DNA of 64,000 nt from Dyadobacter sp. CY347 (GCF_021502655.1 NZ_JAKFFT010000007.1:310001-374000), one strand, 5' to 3'. Positions 44,363 through 53,554 are shown, counted from the stretch's first letter. Program-made: numbers and translations. The notes: generated by a model not told the origin, from the sequence alone.

Positions 44363-47300
44363 ATGATAAACATTAGTTTCGAGGAACCCGAAATCCGTCA
44401 GGAACCAGATCTCCCACTCCCTATTGAAGGTCAATCATATCCTTACAATCAAATCGCGAATCCGCGCCGCTTCGAAGAACTTATTTACAGCATTTTCAGA
44501 GAGAAGATTTCTATTGGAGACTTCGAAAATTTTGATACTATTAGCTTGATGTCGGGTGTAAGGGATAAAGGTCGAGACTGTGCTTTATTTATAGAAGGCA
44601 AGGCGCATGGACTAATACAGTGTAAGCAATACAAGGAAAATTACACGAAAGAAGATTTTGGTTTAGAAATTACAAAATTTGCTTTGTACAGTTTGCTACA
44701 TGAGAGGCTGATTCACAGCAAGGAAAGTTTTACATATTTCATAGTAGCCTCATCTGGCTTTTCTGGGGAATGCTCAGATTTCATCGACGACTTCTCTGGT
44801 AATATAATAAACGAACCGAGGCTCGACCGATGGGTGACGAAAAATCTAGCTGCTCCAACCCTCGCTCCTTTGCGATTACAAGAACGCACGGAAGAGGTAC
44901 GCAGCATTCTCAGCTCCATTAAAGTCAGGAAGTTTATCCCAGCAGATCTTGATACATTTCTGAGCGACGAGAAAATTTCAATGTTAACGCCGCTGTTTTT
45001 TGGAATACGAACTGTAACAGATAACAGCAAAGTTGAAGCTCTGTTGAAAGCTCTGAAACCAGAGTTATCGTCGAGCGATATTCTAAGTCAACTTAGTCGT
45101 GGTTCAGTTGGATTGAATGTAGAGCGAAATGAATTTGAAGGCATCCCAGGGTCTCACATTGTCAGAGAAGAAACGGGAGAATTGCTTCAATGGATTTTGG
45201 CTGATTCACAAAGAGACGAGCATGGCAAACCTCTTAACATATGCCTGCTAGCTGGACAAGCTGGTCATGGAAAAACGATCATATTGAAGGATTTGTATGA
45301 TGATGTATGCAAATTGAATATTCCCGTTTTAGGTCTTAAAGTGGATAAGTTGTATCACTACACAATTTTAGATCTTCAAGACAACCTTGGCTTATCACTT
45401 CCTATTTATGATTTTTTTGAAGCTTGCGGTAAGCACTTTCCCTTAACAGTGGTATTAGTCGATCAAATAGATGCTTTATCCCAATCAATGTCATCTGATA
45501 GACGCTATTTGAATGTATACAAATCTCTTATAGACAATCTTGCTAAAAAGGAAAATATTAAGATCGTAATCTCGGTGAGAACTAGCGACTTAAACTATGA
45601 TCCAAGCCTCAGAGTTTATAATGGCGTGAAGACCGTTAAGACTAAGATTTTGAATGAAGCTCAAGTGTTGGAGCAATTAGCCAAGATTGGTATCCTGCCT
45701 CATCAGATTCCGAAAAAGTTATTGGAATTGCTTAGAACTCCTAGCCATTTCAACGTTTTTTCTAGAATTGCCTTGAATAGTAAAAACAGCTTCCAAGCGA
45801 CCTCAGTTCAAGACCTGTATTTCGAACTGTGGGCAACGAAGGTAACTCATATATCCAAAGGGATCCCGGTCGAGCCTACCCGAGTAAAGCAGCTGCTATA
45901 TAAAGTTTCTGAAAAGATGTTTGAACTTCAAAGGATAGTTGTCTCGGAATACCCTTTTGAGGATTTTGCGCCGGAACTCCGCTATCTTGAGAGCGAATTA
46001 ATATTGACGAACGAAGCAAAACAATTGCAATTCTTCCATCAATCATTTTACGATTTTGTCTTTGCAAAAGAATTTGTTGAAAATGGAAAGGATCTAGTAA
46101 AGTATATTATCGAAGCTGAACAATCTATTCAAATTCGTTCGGCTGTAAAGATGATGCTTGGCTACCTCCGAGACTATGATCATCATCAATACATAGAGAC
46201 GATTGAAGGGATCTTATGGAACAAGGAAATATTTTTCCATATCAAACATGTTGCATTATCGATTATTCATTCACAGGAGGTGCCTACTGACCAGGAAATC
46301 AGAACTGTTTTGAAATCTTTCCAGCATTCAATGCTTTTTGCTAACCTGTTCTTTGAACAAGCTTGGGCAAAAGTGTGGTTTGATGTAAGTAGAGAACACT
46401 CATTACTTAACGCTCTTAGGATTATTGACCCAAGTCTTCTATTTGACACATGGGGCCATGCATCTGAGCAAGATATTGGCTATTTGCGCCACATCTGTCT
46501 GGCTTTTGTAAGACGTTTTCTTGATGAAGGTGATGATCGAGATGTTTGGGAGTTTGTGAGAACAATTGAAGATCAATCCATCTGGGAGAACGTATTGTAT
46601 TCCGCCAGAAAATGGGCTGAACCGATACAATATGAAATTTTTAACCTGTGCACTGATTTTGAGTCAAGGGATCCCTTTGCCTATTATCATGTGCTGTCCA
46701 ATATAGCAAAAGCTAATCCCGAATTTGCCTTGGAACGGCTTGAAATCTTGCTGCCACAGCATTATGGGAGCGCTAAACGTAAACGGGAATATGATGAAAG
46801 AGAGGTTCTTAAAGAATTGGCTAGTAGTGTCCCAGAGAAGTTATTTCCAATTTTATTTAGGATTATCGAGGCGGATATCGAGAATGGCAATGAACAAGAC
46901 GAATATCTGACCAGGGATTACAGATTTAGAACCGTCGACCTGGTTCATGACGAGCATTTAGAAGGATCGGAGTTTCTGTACAAGCTTTTGGCACAATGCT
47001 TACGCCTTGCTGCCGAACGCAAGGCACATAGTTTCTCTTCATTCTACAAGGCAAACAGAGTGTCTAAACTCGATTCAGTACTTAGGTTACTGATTTATTC
47101 TCTCAATGGCAATGAAAAGATGTACTCTGATGAGATCTATAAATTGAGTAAGTGGTTCATAGAAACACGTCAAGATATGATTGATTCCAGAGTTTCGTAT
47201 GAACTCCGTGTCGTTTTAGGCAAAGCAATTCCTTATTTTGCTAAGGATCAGGCATCATCAATGGCAGAAGTGATAATGTGCATTGTGGTACCAAATGAGG

Positions 47301-48934
47301 TATATTATAGCACACACTCTGATCCGAACATGTCACGAATTAGGTCGTGTTGGGGTTTAACAAAATACCAATGGCTGATGCGATTACCATTAGATTTCAT
47401 AAATGGCGATATCTCCATTAAGCGCCACTTCTTAGAATTGAAACGAAGATTTCCTAGGTATCAAGATATCGGCAGAAGTAGCTCCGGTATGGCAGGGTAC
47501 ATTTCCAGCCCAGTGCCCGATTCTGCTCATAAACGTATGAAGAATAGGGATTGGATTAGGGCTTTTCGAAAGTATCATAAGGATAGAGATCGCTATGGGG
47601 ACAGTTTCCTGAAAGGTGGAATCGATGATCTGGCTAGTGCATTTCATAGTTTTGTCAAAGATGAGCCTGTGGTGGAAAAATTAGATATCATAAAAAATTG
47701 TATCGGAGATCCGACGGTTGATATTATATATCCAATCGTGGGTCTTAAAGGTTGGACGGCTGCTGCAAATCCGGATCTTGAGTTGGCAACGCCACTATTC
47801 AAACAATTATTGGGGCTATCTACGGAGACCTATATTTCGGATATGATTAGCATAGCTTCGAATCTTGTTGGAGTAAATAGTGATAGTGAAGATGTGGTTA
47901 AATTTATAACCGAAGTTGCTCTTCGATACGACGAACAGTATAGTAAGGTTAACTTTTCCGACGATGGTAGAACATCAATTCGTGGATTAATTACAACAGG
48001 TGTAAACACTCCTTATGGAGCAGCAATAAGAGCCTTGATGCATGTCACTAATCCGGAACTCAAAGATCTAGTTTTTTCAACGGTCGAAAGAGTGATGCGT
48101 CTCGGACCAAGTGAAGCCCGTGCATCCGCAGTATTCAATTTTGCCTATTTAATGAACTTAGATAGGGATAGGGCTTTCGAAATATTTGCTGCATGGGCTA
48201 ACAGGGAAACGGACATACAAGTGATCGCTTCTGCCATTTGGTCACTTCAATATATGGGCCGATACAATTTTGAAACCTTGAAGCCTGTCTATGACAAACT
48301 GGTCATATCTGATATTATAGGAGATGAAGATAGTCACTCATTATTTGTCATTCTATATGAAGCTTATATGCACAATTTACAAGGAGCAGATTCGCTCCTT
48401 TATATATTGCTTGACAATAACAAGCAGAGCTGTTTACGTGCGGTCAATGAAGTCATAAAATATTATTACCTATTTCCCGACGGTAAAAGTAAGAACGACA
48501 AAGTACTTGATTATGTCCTTACTAAGGCGCTGGATGAAGATTATGAAAAATTCAGTTGGAATTTTCTGAACGCTGATCACATTAAGCTGAATGACATTTA
48601 TCAATTCCTCAAGAAGTATATCAATTCTCCATATTTCAGTGTAAATGAGTATTTTATCAATTATCTTACTCTGCAATGTCGCCAATCACCGTTGATTGCA
48701 ATCGAACTATTTGATCTTGCAATGCAGCGTAAAGACATAAATGCAAAGCAGAAATTTTATAGAGATGTGAGTGATGCAACAATCAAGTTCATTGTTGGAG
48801 CATTCAAAACGGTCAACAATAGGGACGAGAAGAGCAAAATGGCGAGAGCTAAACTTCTCAAATCTTTTGATGTGGTTTTGACTGATTACCATTTTAAAAA
48901 TGATGCGGAGAAGATATTAGAGGACGTAATGTAG
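44363..48934 (+). CDS. Mrr-nuclease STAND NTPase, Avs-like antiphage protein
   Basis: 1523 residues in one frame. N-terminal nuclease: helix FEELIYSIF with Glu39, then RDKGRD with Asp72 and IQCK with Lys88, the Mrr-type PD-(D/E)xK pattern. Central STAND/NACHT-like ATPase: Walker A GQAGHGKT at 298-305, Walker B LVDQID at 365-370, followed by a winged-helix-like region. The C-terminal 850 residues are repeated helical hairpins of HEAT/TPR style without an obvious motif, as in sensor domains. This architecture is that of the Avs family, in which the C-terminal repeats bind a phage protein such as the portal or terminase and trigger the nuclease. Resembles Avs4 most in nuclease type; subfamily is uncertain. 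Intact. Confidence 0.85.
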   Translation: MINISFEEPEIRQEPDLPLPIEGQSYPYNQIANPRRFEELIYSIFREKISIGDFENFDTISLMSGVRDKGRDCALFIEGKAHGLIQCKQYKENYTKEDFGLEITKFALYSLLHERLIHSKESFTYFIVASSGFSGECSDFIDDFSGNIINEPRLDRWVTKNLAAPTLAPLRLQERTEEVRSILSSIKVRKFIPADLDTFLSDEKISMLTPLFFGIRTVTDNSKVEALLKALKPELSSSDILSQLSRGSVGLNVERNEFEGIPGSHIVREETGELLQWILADSQRDEHGKPLNICLLAGQAGHGKTIILKDLYDDVCKLNIPVLGLKVDKLYHYTILDLQDNLGLSLPIYDFFEACGKHFPLTVVLVDQIDALSQSMSSDRRYLNVYKSLIDNLAKKENIKIVISVRTSDLNYDPSLRVYNGVKTVKTKILNEAQVLEQLAKIGILPHQIPKKLLELLRTPSHFNVFSRIALNSKNSFQATSVQDLYFELWATKVTHISKGIPVEPTRVKQLLYKVSEKMFELQRIVVSEYPFEDFAPELRYLESELILTNEAKQLQFFHQSFYDFVFAKEFVENGKDLVKYIIEAEQSIQIRSAVKMMLGYLRDYDHHQYIETIEGILWNKEIFFHIKHVALSIIHSQEVPTDQEIRTVLKSFQHSMLFANLFFEQAWAKVWFDVSREHSLLNALRIIDPSLLFDTWGHASEQDIGYLRHICLAFVRRFLDEGDDRDVWEFVRTIEDQSIWENVLYSARKWAEPIQYEIFNLCTDFESRDPFAYYHVLSNIAKANPEFALERLEILLPQHYGSAKRKREYDEREVLKELASSVPEKLFPILFRIIEADIENGNEQDEYLTRDYRFRTVDLVHDEHLEGSEFLYKLLAQCLRLAAERKAHSFSSFYKANRVSKLDSVLRLLIYSLNGNEKMYSDEIYKLSKWFIETRQDMIDSRVSYELRVVLGKAIPYFAKDQASSMAEVIMCIVVPNEVYYSTHSDPNMSRIRSCWGLTKYQWLMRLPLDFINGDISIKRHFLELKRRFPRYQDIGRSSSGMAGYISSPVPDSAHKRMKNRDWIRAFRKYHKDRDRYGDSFLKGGIDDLASAFHSFVKDEPVVEKLDIIKNCIGDPTVDIIYPIVGLKGWTAAANPDLELATPLFKQLLGLSTETYISDMISIASNLVGVNSDSEDVVKFITEVALRYDEQYSKVNFSDDGRTSIRGLITTGVNTPYGAAIRALMHVTNPELKDLVFSTVERVMRLGPSEARASAVFNFAYLMNLDRDRAFEIFAAWANRETDIQVIASAIWSLQYMGRYNFETLKPVYDKLVISDIIGDEDSHSLFVILYEAYMHNLQGADSLLYILLDNNKQSCLRAVNEVIKYYYLFPDGKSKNDKVLDYVLTKALDEDYEKFSWNFLNADHIKLNDIYQFLKKYINSPYFSVNEYFINYLTLQCRQSPLIAIELFDLAMQRKDINAKQKFYRDVSDATIKFIVGAFKTVNNRDEKSKMARAKLLKSFDVVLTDYHFKNDAEKILEDVM

Positions 48935-49121
48935 TTCTTTCTAATTGTCAACGATAAGTCGGAAAAATGTCGAAAGAAATTAGTCTTTTGAGAGAATAGT
49001 TTGTCAGCAGTTCCAAGTAATAACATCGTTACACTGAATTTTAGTCCGATATACGACACTCATAAACTTGTACAAATGCAAAGCCTAATTGAAAATATGG
49101 ATTCAGTGTAACAATCAAGTG

Positions 49122-49472
49122 TTACTTAACAAACTGTAGCGCTGAAGTTGGAAAAGCTCTCGAGCCATGGTTACCATATATGAAGGTACATATTGTCACA
49201 TCTTTGTCAGAATAAGTCACGACCCAAGTGAAGCCATCCTCACCAAGCCGGACCTGGTCACCTATTGCAAATACAGATTCATTCTTTCCTAAAAAGGGAT
49301 TCTTGTCAGTAAAAGAGTTAAGATCGAAATGTTGCTCGCAGATTATACTTCCATCACTACGAACCTTGAATACACCGTGCTTGTGGTATAAATTGCTATA
49401 TCGATATTCATAGCGCTTGCCGTCTAGCTTACTCCAAACGGCAGTTCCAGGCTGAAAAAGTGAAATATCCAT
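49122..49472 (-). CDS. Small hypothetical protein
   Basis: 116 residues from ATG 49472 (MDISLFQPGTAVWSKLDGKR). The pattern of short beta strands (YSNLYHKHGVFKVRSDG, SVFAIGDQVRLGEDGFTW, VTYSDKDVTICTFIYG) and a tight turn at GEDGFTW suggest a small SH3/Tudor-like barrel. It sits in AT-rich DNA between the Avs-like gene and the hydrolase pair. The gaps on either side (48935-49121 and 49473-49724) show no gene. Function unknown. Confidence 0.6.
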   Translation of the reverse strand: MDISLFQPGTAVWSKLDGKRYEYRYSNLYHKHGVFKVRSDGSIICEQHFDLNSFTDKNPFLGKNESVFAIGDQVRLGEDGFTWVVTYSDKDVTICTFIYGNHGSRAFPTSALQFVK

Positions 49473-49724
49473 AGGCTTGATTAAGCAATCGTTAAAATGA
49501 CAGACTGATCACCAAATGTGATCTTATCAAAAAGATACAACGCGGTTCTAGTTTTTTAATTTTATCGCAAGCATTTTTGTCTACTATTCAAGTTCCTGTA
49601 ATACAGGAGCCTGCTATGGTAATTTAATCGATTAACACTTTCTGACTTTCCTTGGCTTGTGAGAACCTACGCAGATATTATCCTTAGAAATTGCTTTATA
49701 CAGATAACTAGCCTGTTAAGAGTT

Positions 49725-50702
49725 TTATGAAGAGAAATATTTTATTAAGGCATCTCCCCATTTCTTATCTAAAACAAAGTCAGCATCCTCTCGTGCCTGG
49801 TGAATCGCTAAGGATGCAAACAAACTCAGCTTACTTTCATCCAATAGACTGGTATTTTTGTCAATTACCAAACCGTCAGCAATTTTAGCAAAAAGCTGTG
49901 GTGAACGAAAAGCTTGCTCAATGTTACTAAAGGATCTGTCAAGGAGGTCGGCCATCTTTAAGTCAATTTGGTCAAAATAATAGCTATGAAACGTCCAAAG
50001 TGAGGACTGTAAAATGGGATATTGGACCGTTGCTTCTATAAGCGTTCTAAGTTGACTTAGGAAGGCAGTATACTTTATAAATCCTTTAACGCTCCGCGTC
50101 GCTGGTGAGCTATCTCTTGAAGTAAAAGCCTTGTTTAATTCTTCAAAGGATGATAAAATTCGAGTTACTTCACTAATTGTCTCGCCGTCATACCAAACAA
50201 AATCGAGCATCTCCATAAATCGACAAATATCTTTATCTTGTTTTAGGAATCGAAACAAAGATACAAATTCAGTAAATGCACCAATTGTGTCCGTATTTGC
50301 CTCTTGCTGGAATGTTCGATTTTCCTTTACATATTGACAGAGATAGAACACAATAGGATTGGGGTAGTGAATGGTATAATATTCTTTTATCGCTTGATTG
50401 TCTAGAACTAACAAAATTTCATCAGTCAATTCTTTATCCAATTTATTAGGTATATATCCTGAAAAAATGGCAATCGCTAAAATGCCATAACAGTCTAGGA
50501 GGGCATCTACTTGATATCGAAGCTTCAATTCACTTCCATCGACTGGAACTGGTCGATGAAATCTCAACAAATGGGCGAGACCGCTTTGATTATCATTAAG
50601 GAAGTAATTGTTGATGAGATTAAGTATACCTTTTTTTGCTTCGCCCTTATCATGAAACTCGGCAAGCAGCGAGGTTAAATTTTTTTTATTATAGCTATCC
50701 AT
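49725..50702 (-). CDS. Helical protein paired with the hydrolase
   Basis: 325 residues, almost entirely helical by eye (AKKGILNLINNYFLN, LRTLIEATVQYPILQSSLWTF, DLLDRSFSNIEQAFRSPQLFA). No family recognised. Its start overlaps the end of the hydrolase gene by 8 bp on the same strand, so the two are translationally coupled and probably act together. No transmembrane segment or catalytic motif is visible. Candidate partner or target-recognition subunit of the hydrolase. Confidence 0.65.
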   Translation of the reverse strand: MDSYNKKNLTSLLAEFHDKGEAKKGILNLINNYFLNDNQSGLAHLLRFHRPVPVDGSELKLRYQVDALLDCYGILAIAIFSGYIPNKLDKELTDEILLVLDNQAIKEYYTIHYPNPIVFYLCQYVKENRTFQQEANTDTIGAFTEFVSLFRFLKQDKDICRFMEMLDFVWYDGETISEVTRILSSFEELNKAFTSRDSSPATRSVKGFIKYTAFLSQLRTLIEATVQYPILQSSLWTFHSYYFDQIDLKMADLLDRSFSNIEQAFRSPQLFAKIADGLVIDKNTSLLDESKLSLFASLAIHQAREDADFVLDKKWGDALIKYFSS

Positions 50703-51510
50703 TAATCTTCACGATTGATTTGATATACTCAAGTGGCTCAGAATAAACTTGCGTTGGCTTACAAACTTTTGTATGATTAGAATTCTCAATAACTCGTGCA
50801 GGGCTATCAAGTAGGTATTGATGGTTTCTAATTACCTTATCACCTTTCGCATGTATTACAAGCTGCGCTTTTGAGAAGTCGCCTTTTCCTTGATTCTGTA
50901 AATCTTTCGTATGCTCTTTTATATTTTTCAATAATCCTTCACCAGGAGTTAAGTCGCTAAGAATCGGGTATTTAAATTTTGCAATGACCCCAAGCAATGT
51001 AAGCAACCCAGGTAATGACTCCAACGCTAGCAAGACAATTTGTGCCCCGTTATGCGCTGGTGCAAATAGCGCTAATTTTGACTTATCTACCCATTGTTTG
51101 TCTGCAATTGAAGCCAAAAGTTGAGCCTGACGTACAAGAACTGCACCAAGTGAATGGGCAACCAAAAGAATTGACTGATAGCTCCTCTCCGGAAGATTTT
51201 GTAGTGGTGGCAATATGTGATTTCGACCTGGACTTTCTAATAAATTTAAGAAGTTGTACAATTGAGCGGAATGATCGCTTGCTTGTCCCTTTAAGGTGTC
51301 GTAGCCATAAAAAATTACATCAGTTTTCTTAAAATGATCGTCAAAAAGGATCATCGATAGAAAGTTATTCCATGTGCCTGTGGCGCTGCCACCAAAACCA
51401 TGGACAAATATTATAATATTGCTAGGCACTTCGTAGCTAAAAAAGCCTTGAGTGTTTAATCCATGAGCAATAGCGCAAGAAGTTGTATGGTTTGAATTCA
51501 TTTTTGACAC
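50695..51510 (-). CDS. Alpha/beta hydrolase (lipase-like) of an island two-gene unit
   Basis: 271 residues. IIIFVHGFGGSATGTW holds the oxyanion HG, LLVAHSLGAVLVRQAQ holds the nucleophile serine elbow, IHAKGDKVIRN the probable acid and NSNHTKVCKP the probable histidine. No signal peptide, so it is cytosolic. It precedes the 325-residue helical protein (8-bp overlap). Cytosolic serine hydrolases with a dedicated partner occur in several anti-phage systems, and the position inside a defence island makes that role likely, but there is no direct evidence. The partner family is unfamiliar to me. Confidence 0.82.
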   Translation of the reverse strand: MSKMNSNHTTSCAIAHGLNTQGFFSYEVPSNIIIFVHGFGGSATGTWNNFLSMILFDDHFKKTDVIFYGYDTLKGQASDHSAQLYNFLNLLESPGRNHILPPLQNLPERSYQSILLVAHSLGAVLVRQAQLLASIADKQWVDKSKLALFAPAHNGAQIVLLALESLPGLLTLLGVIAKFKYPILSDLTPGEGLLKNIKEHTKDLQNQGKGDFSKAQLVIHAKGDKVIRNHQYLLDSPARVIENSNHTKVCKPTQVYSEPLEYIKSIVKING

Positions 51511-51890
51511 CAGCTTAATTGACTTAAAGATACGACATATTCAATGCTCTTACGAAACAATCAGTATTGATTAGACCAGCAGAATGTATTAGACCATGTG
51601 CCTGTGGCTGAACACGAATTTGATAAGTGAAGACGGATTTTTTTTTAGAACATCGACTTTAAAATTATATCTACTAAGAAAATGTTGGTACCCACGATAC
51701 AATGAAATCATACAGTGCTCTCAATTCAGCTTGGTGCGATAGCAAATACACACTAAGAAAGCCCAAACTCTCTACGGTGTAATTTTCAAAGTGACTTGGA
51801 ATTTTTTCCAGTTAATCTGATTAGAACTAGGAAAGCTAATGAATTACTGAGGCGAACTGTAGTTATCGCCTCAGTACTACGCTCTGATCT
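51511..51890. other. Gene-free stretch before the integrase
   Basis: 380 bp of AT-rich DNA with no convincing gene. A short direct repeat ATTAGACCA occurs at 51570-51578 and 51588-51596; nothing else recognised. Confidence 0.4.
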
Positions 51891-53111
51891 TCAACCACCC
51901 TTCAACCGCTCCCGCAACCCCTTCATATCCTCACTAATCTTCACATCCAAAATCTTAGCATAAATCATAGTCTGCTTCAAAGACCGATGCCCCAGCATTT
52001 TCGAAACCGTCTCAATCGGCACCTTATTGCTCAGCGTCACCGTAGTAGCAAACGTATGCCGCGCAATATGAAAAGTCAGCGTCTTGGAAATCCCGCACAG
52101 GTTAGCAATCTCTTTCAAATAAGCATTCATCTTCTGATTACTCAGAACCGGCAACACAACACCAGCAGCGCAGCACTGTGGGTGATCTTTATATTTCTCA
52201 ATAATTTCCAGCGCTGTATCCAGCAGCGGAATACGTGTAGGCGCATCCGTTTTCTGGCGGGTTGTGTCGATCCAAGGTTCGCCGTCCATGCCGATGACAA
52301 TATCCGTAGTTTTCAATTGCTTCACATCCACATAAGCAAGTCCGGTGTAGCAGCAGAACAAAAAGATGTCACGTACTTGGCTGATCCTTTCAACTTCAAA
52401 TACTTTCTCAGTTAACCGTTTCAGTTCGTCCCTGGATAGCGGATTCTTTACAACCTCCTTTTTGGTCAGCTTAAAACCTTGAAATGGATCCTTCTTCAAC
52501 CATTTGTTATTGACGCAGATCAGAACAACCTTTTTCAGATTGCTCATGTATTTGATCGCAGAGTTATGGTTGCAACCTCGCGCACTACGCAGCCAGAAAT
52601 TGAATTCAGTAATAAATTCATAATTCAAATCCCTGATCGCCATATCATCCTTCTTGTATTTCCACTTGATAAAGGAAGCGGTATGCTCCTTGGCGGTTTT
52701 GTACCGCTTCAAGGTGAGCGGGGCGAACTCTTGGTCGACAAGCGCTTCCATCTGTTCATTATGGCGCTGGAAGACTTCAAGGATAGTGCGAGTCTCATTG
52801 CTCTTACCAAGCAGAACATTCTTCAATGCTTCCGCTGTCAATTCCTTGTCATCCTCGATCAGAATCTTCTTCGCCTGAAAAACTTTTGAGCTCAGCATGT
52901 CCAGATAGGCATTGAGCGTGCGGGTTTCTTCTTTTTGGCCGGTGGCTCTACCCGCATCTGCATTCCATCTGGTAGGGCTCCAAAGCTGTTTTGTGGACAT
53001 TTCGACAGACTTGCCGTCTACCGTAATTCTGAGGTAAACATAACGTAAACCCTCCTTTTGGTACTTGGCGTGTTTCAAATAGAAGAACAGGCCGAAAGTT
53101 TTTTCTAACAT
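51891..53111 (-). CDS. int: Tyrosine recombinase (integrase) of the island
   Basis: 406 residues from ATG 53111 (MLEKTFGLFFYLKHAKYQKEG); the frame is open to 53162. N-terminal arm-binding domain (YVYLRITVDGKSVEMSTKQLW), SAM-like core-binding domain (LTLKRYKTAKEHTASFIKW), then the catalytic domain with HIARHTFAT (His-x2-Arg), GHRSLKQT and the nucleophile in TMIYAKI. The first catalytic arginine is replaced by alanine in CYTGLAYVDVK, as in Bacteroidota CTnDOT-type integrases that also lack it. It lies 250 bp from tRNA-His, reading away from it, so it belongs to the attR end. Intact. Confidence 0.92.
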   Translation of the reverse strand: MLEKTFGLFFYLKHAKYQKEGLRYVYLRITVDGKSVEMSTKQLWSPTRWNADAGRATGQKEETRTLNAYLDMLSSKVFQAKKILIEDDKELTAEALKNVLLGKSNETRTILEVFQRHNEQMEALVDQEFAPLTLKRYKTAKEHTASFIKWKYKKDDMAIRDLNYEFITEFNFWLRSARGCNHNSAIKYMSNLKKVVLICVNNKWLKKDPFQGFKLTKKEVVKNPLSRDELKRLTEKVFEVERISQVRDIFLFCCYTGLAYVDVKQLKTTDIVIGMDGEPWIDTTRQKTDAPTRIPLLDTALEIIEKYKDHPQCCAAGVVLPVLSNQKMNAYLKEIANLCGISKTLTFHIARHTFATTVTLSNKVPIETVSKMLGHRSLKQTMIYAKILDVKISEDMKGLRERLKGG

Positions 53112-53207
53112 AACGCTAACATTTAAGTGGTTAAATATCGCGTTACCGGCCTTTCCAAACAAGATGTTTACGGCGTAAACAGGTTGTCAATCAGAAACTT
53201 ACGGGCA

Positions 53208-53261
53208 TTTTCCAGCGTCTTTTTTCGTCAAGCGTTGAACTACACGAATGACGCTGGAAAA
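53208..53261. repeat. Nested inverted repeat between integrase and attR
   Basis: TTTTCCAGCGTC (53208-53219) and GACGCTGGAAAA (53250-53261) form a perfect 12-bp dyad; TTCGT (53224-53228) and ACGAA (53244-53248) nest inside. No T-run follows on either strand in terminator position, so it may be an arm-type integrase site. A smaller dyad GTTTAC-GGC-GTAAAC lies at 53167-53181. Confidence 0.55.
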
Positions 53262-53301
53262 CATGGGAATTTTTGCATTTTTTGATATGATCTGAAAAAC
53301 A

Positions 53302-53336
53302 AAAATGCCCGCAAATCATTGATTTACAGGCATTTT
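53302..53336 (-). terminator. Terminator downstream of tRNA-His
   Basis: AAAATGCC..GGCATTTT with inner AAATC..GATTT. On the minus strand the stem is followed by TTGTTTTT, so it can end the tRNA transcript before the integrase. Confidence 0.75.
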
Positions 53337-53381
53337 GTTTGACTTTGAACTTATTTCAAGGGAGGGAGACGGGTCTCGAAC
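53331..53381. repeat. Right attachment site (attR) of the island
   Basis: Positions 53361-53381 are the 21-bp core identical to 35988-36008; 53331-53365 also resembles 35943-35977 with three mismatches. The core coincides with the 3' end and T-arm of tRNA-His. The integrase gene is on the island side, as usual. Confidence 0.85.
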
Positions 53382-53435
53382 CCGCGACCTCTAGAACCAC
53401 AATCTAGCGCTCTAACCGACTGAGCTACAACCTCC
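53361..53435 (-). tRNA. tRNA-His (GTG)
   Basis: D-arm GCTC..GAGC, anticodon stem CTAGA/TCTAG with loop TTGTGGT (anticodon GTG), T-arm GCGGG-TTCGAGA-CCCGT. The 5' end carries the histidine-specific extra G and C73 is present; CCA is not encoded. In the acceptor stem the 5' side is GAGGTTG and the 3' side CTCCCTC, leaving two unpaired positions (T5-C68 and T6-T67) where AA would be expected on the 3' side. The mismatch lies in the island attachment core and may come from the integration. Confidence 0.92.
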
Positions 53436-53480
53436 GTTCTGAGGGGGAAAACCCCTTTCGAGGATACAAAAGTAGGAAAA

Positions 53481-53531
53481 GGTTTGAAGGTTGCAAGAGT
53501 AACTGTGCACTTTTTTTTCAACCTCCAAACC
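53481..53531 (-). terminator. Terminator of the superoxide dismutase gene
   Basis: GGTTTGAAGGTTG and CAACCTCCAAACC pair over 12 of 13 positions; on the minus strand the stem is followed by TTTT. Confidence 0.6.
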
Positions 53532-53554
53532 TTAATCTATATTTTCAGCCCTTG

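Larger units (their letters stand above)
35988..53381. mobile_element. Integrative mobilizable island at tRNA-His carrying defence-like cargo
   Basis: The element is bounded by 21-bp direct repeats identical to the tRNA-His 3' end. It encodes a tyrosine recombinase beside the tRNA, MobA and MobC relaxosome proteins and an oriT-like nested dyad, but no conjugation apparatus was seen, so transfer would need a helper. Cargo: HipB-like repressor, Fic/DUF3427 remnant, membrane and Abi_C proteins, a TGA-interrupted membrane protein, a Mrr-STAND ATPase, and a hydrolase pair. Most cargo is visibly AT-richer than the flanks. Ends are placed at the outer edges of the repeats. Confidence 0.88.

Noticed and set aside
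43996-44373. Minus-strand ORF of 125 codons between mobC and the Avs-like gene
   Set aside because: It overlaps the oriT-like dyad and the start of the Avs-like gene, has no recognisable domain and a cysteine-rich, random-looking composition.
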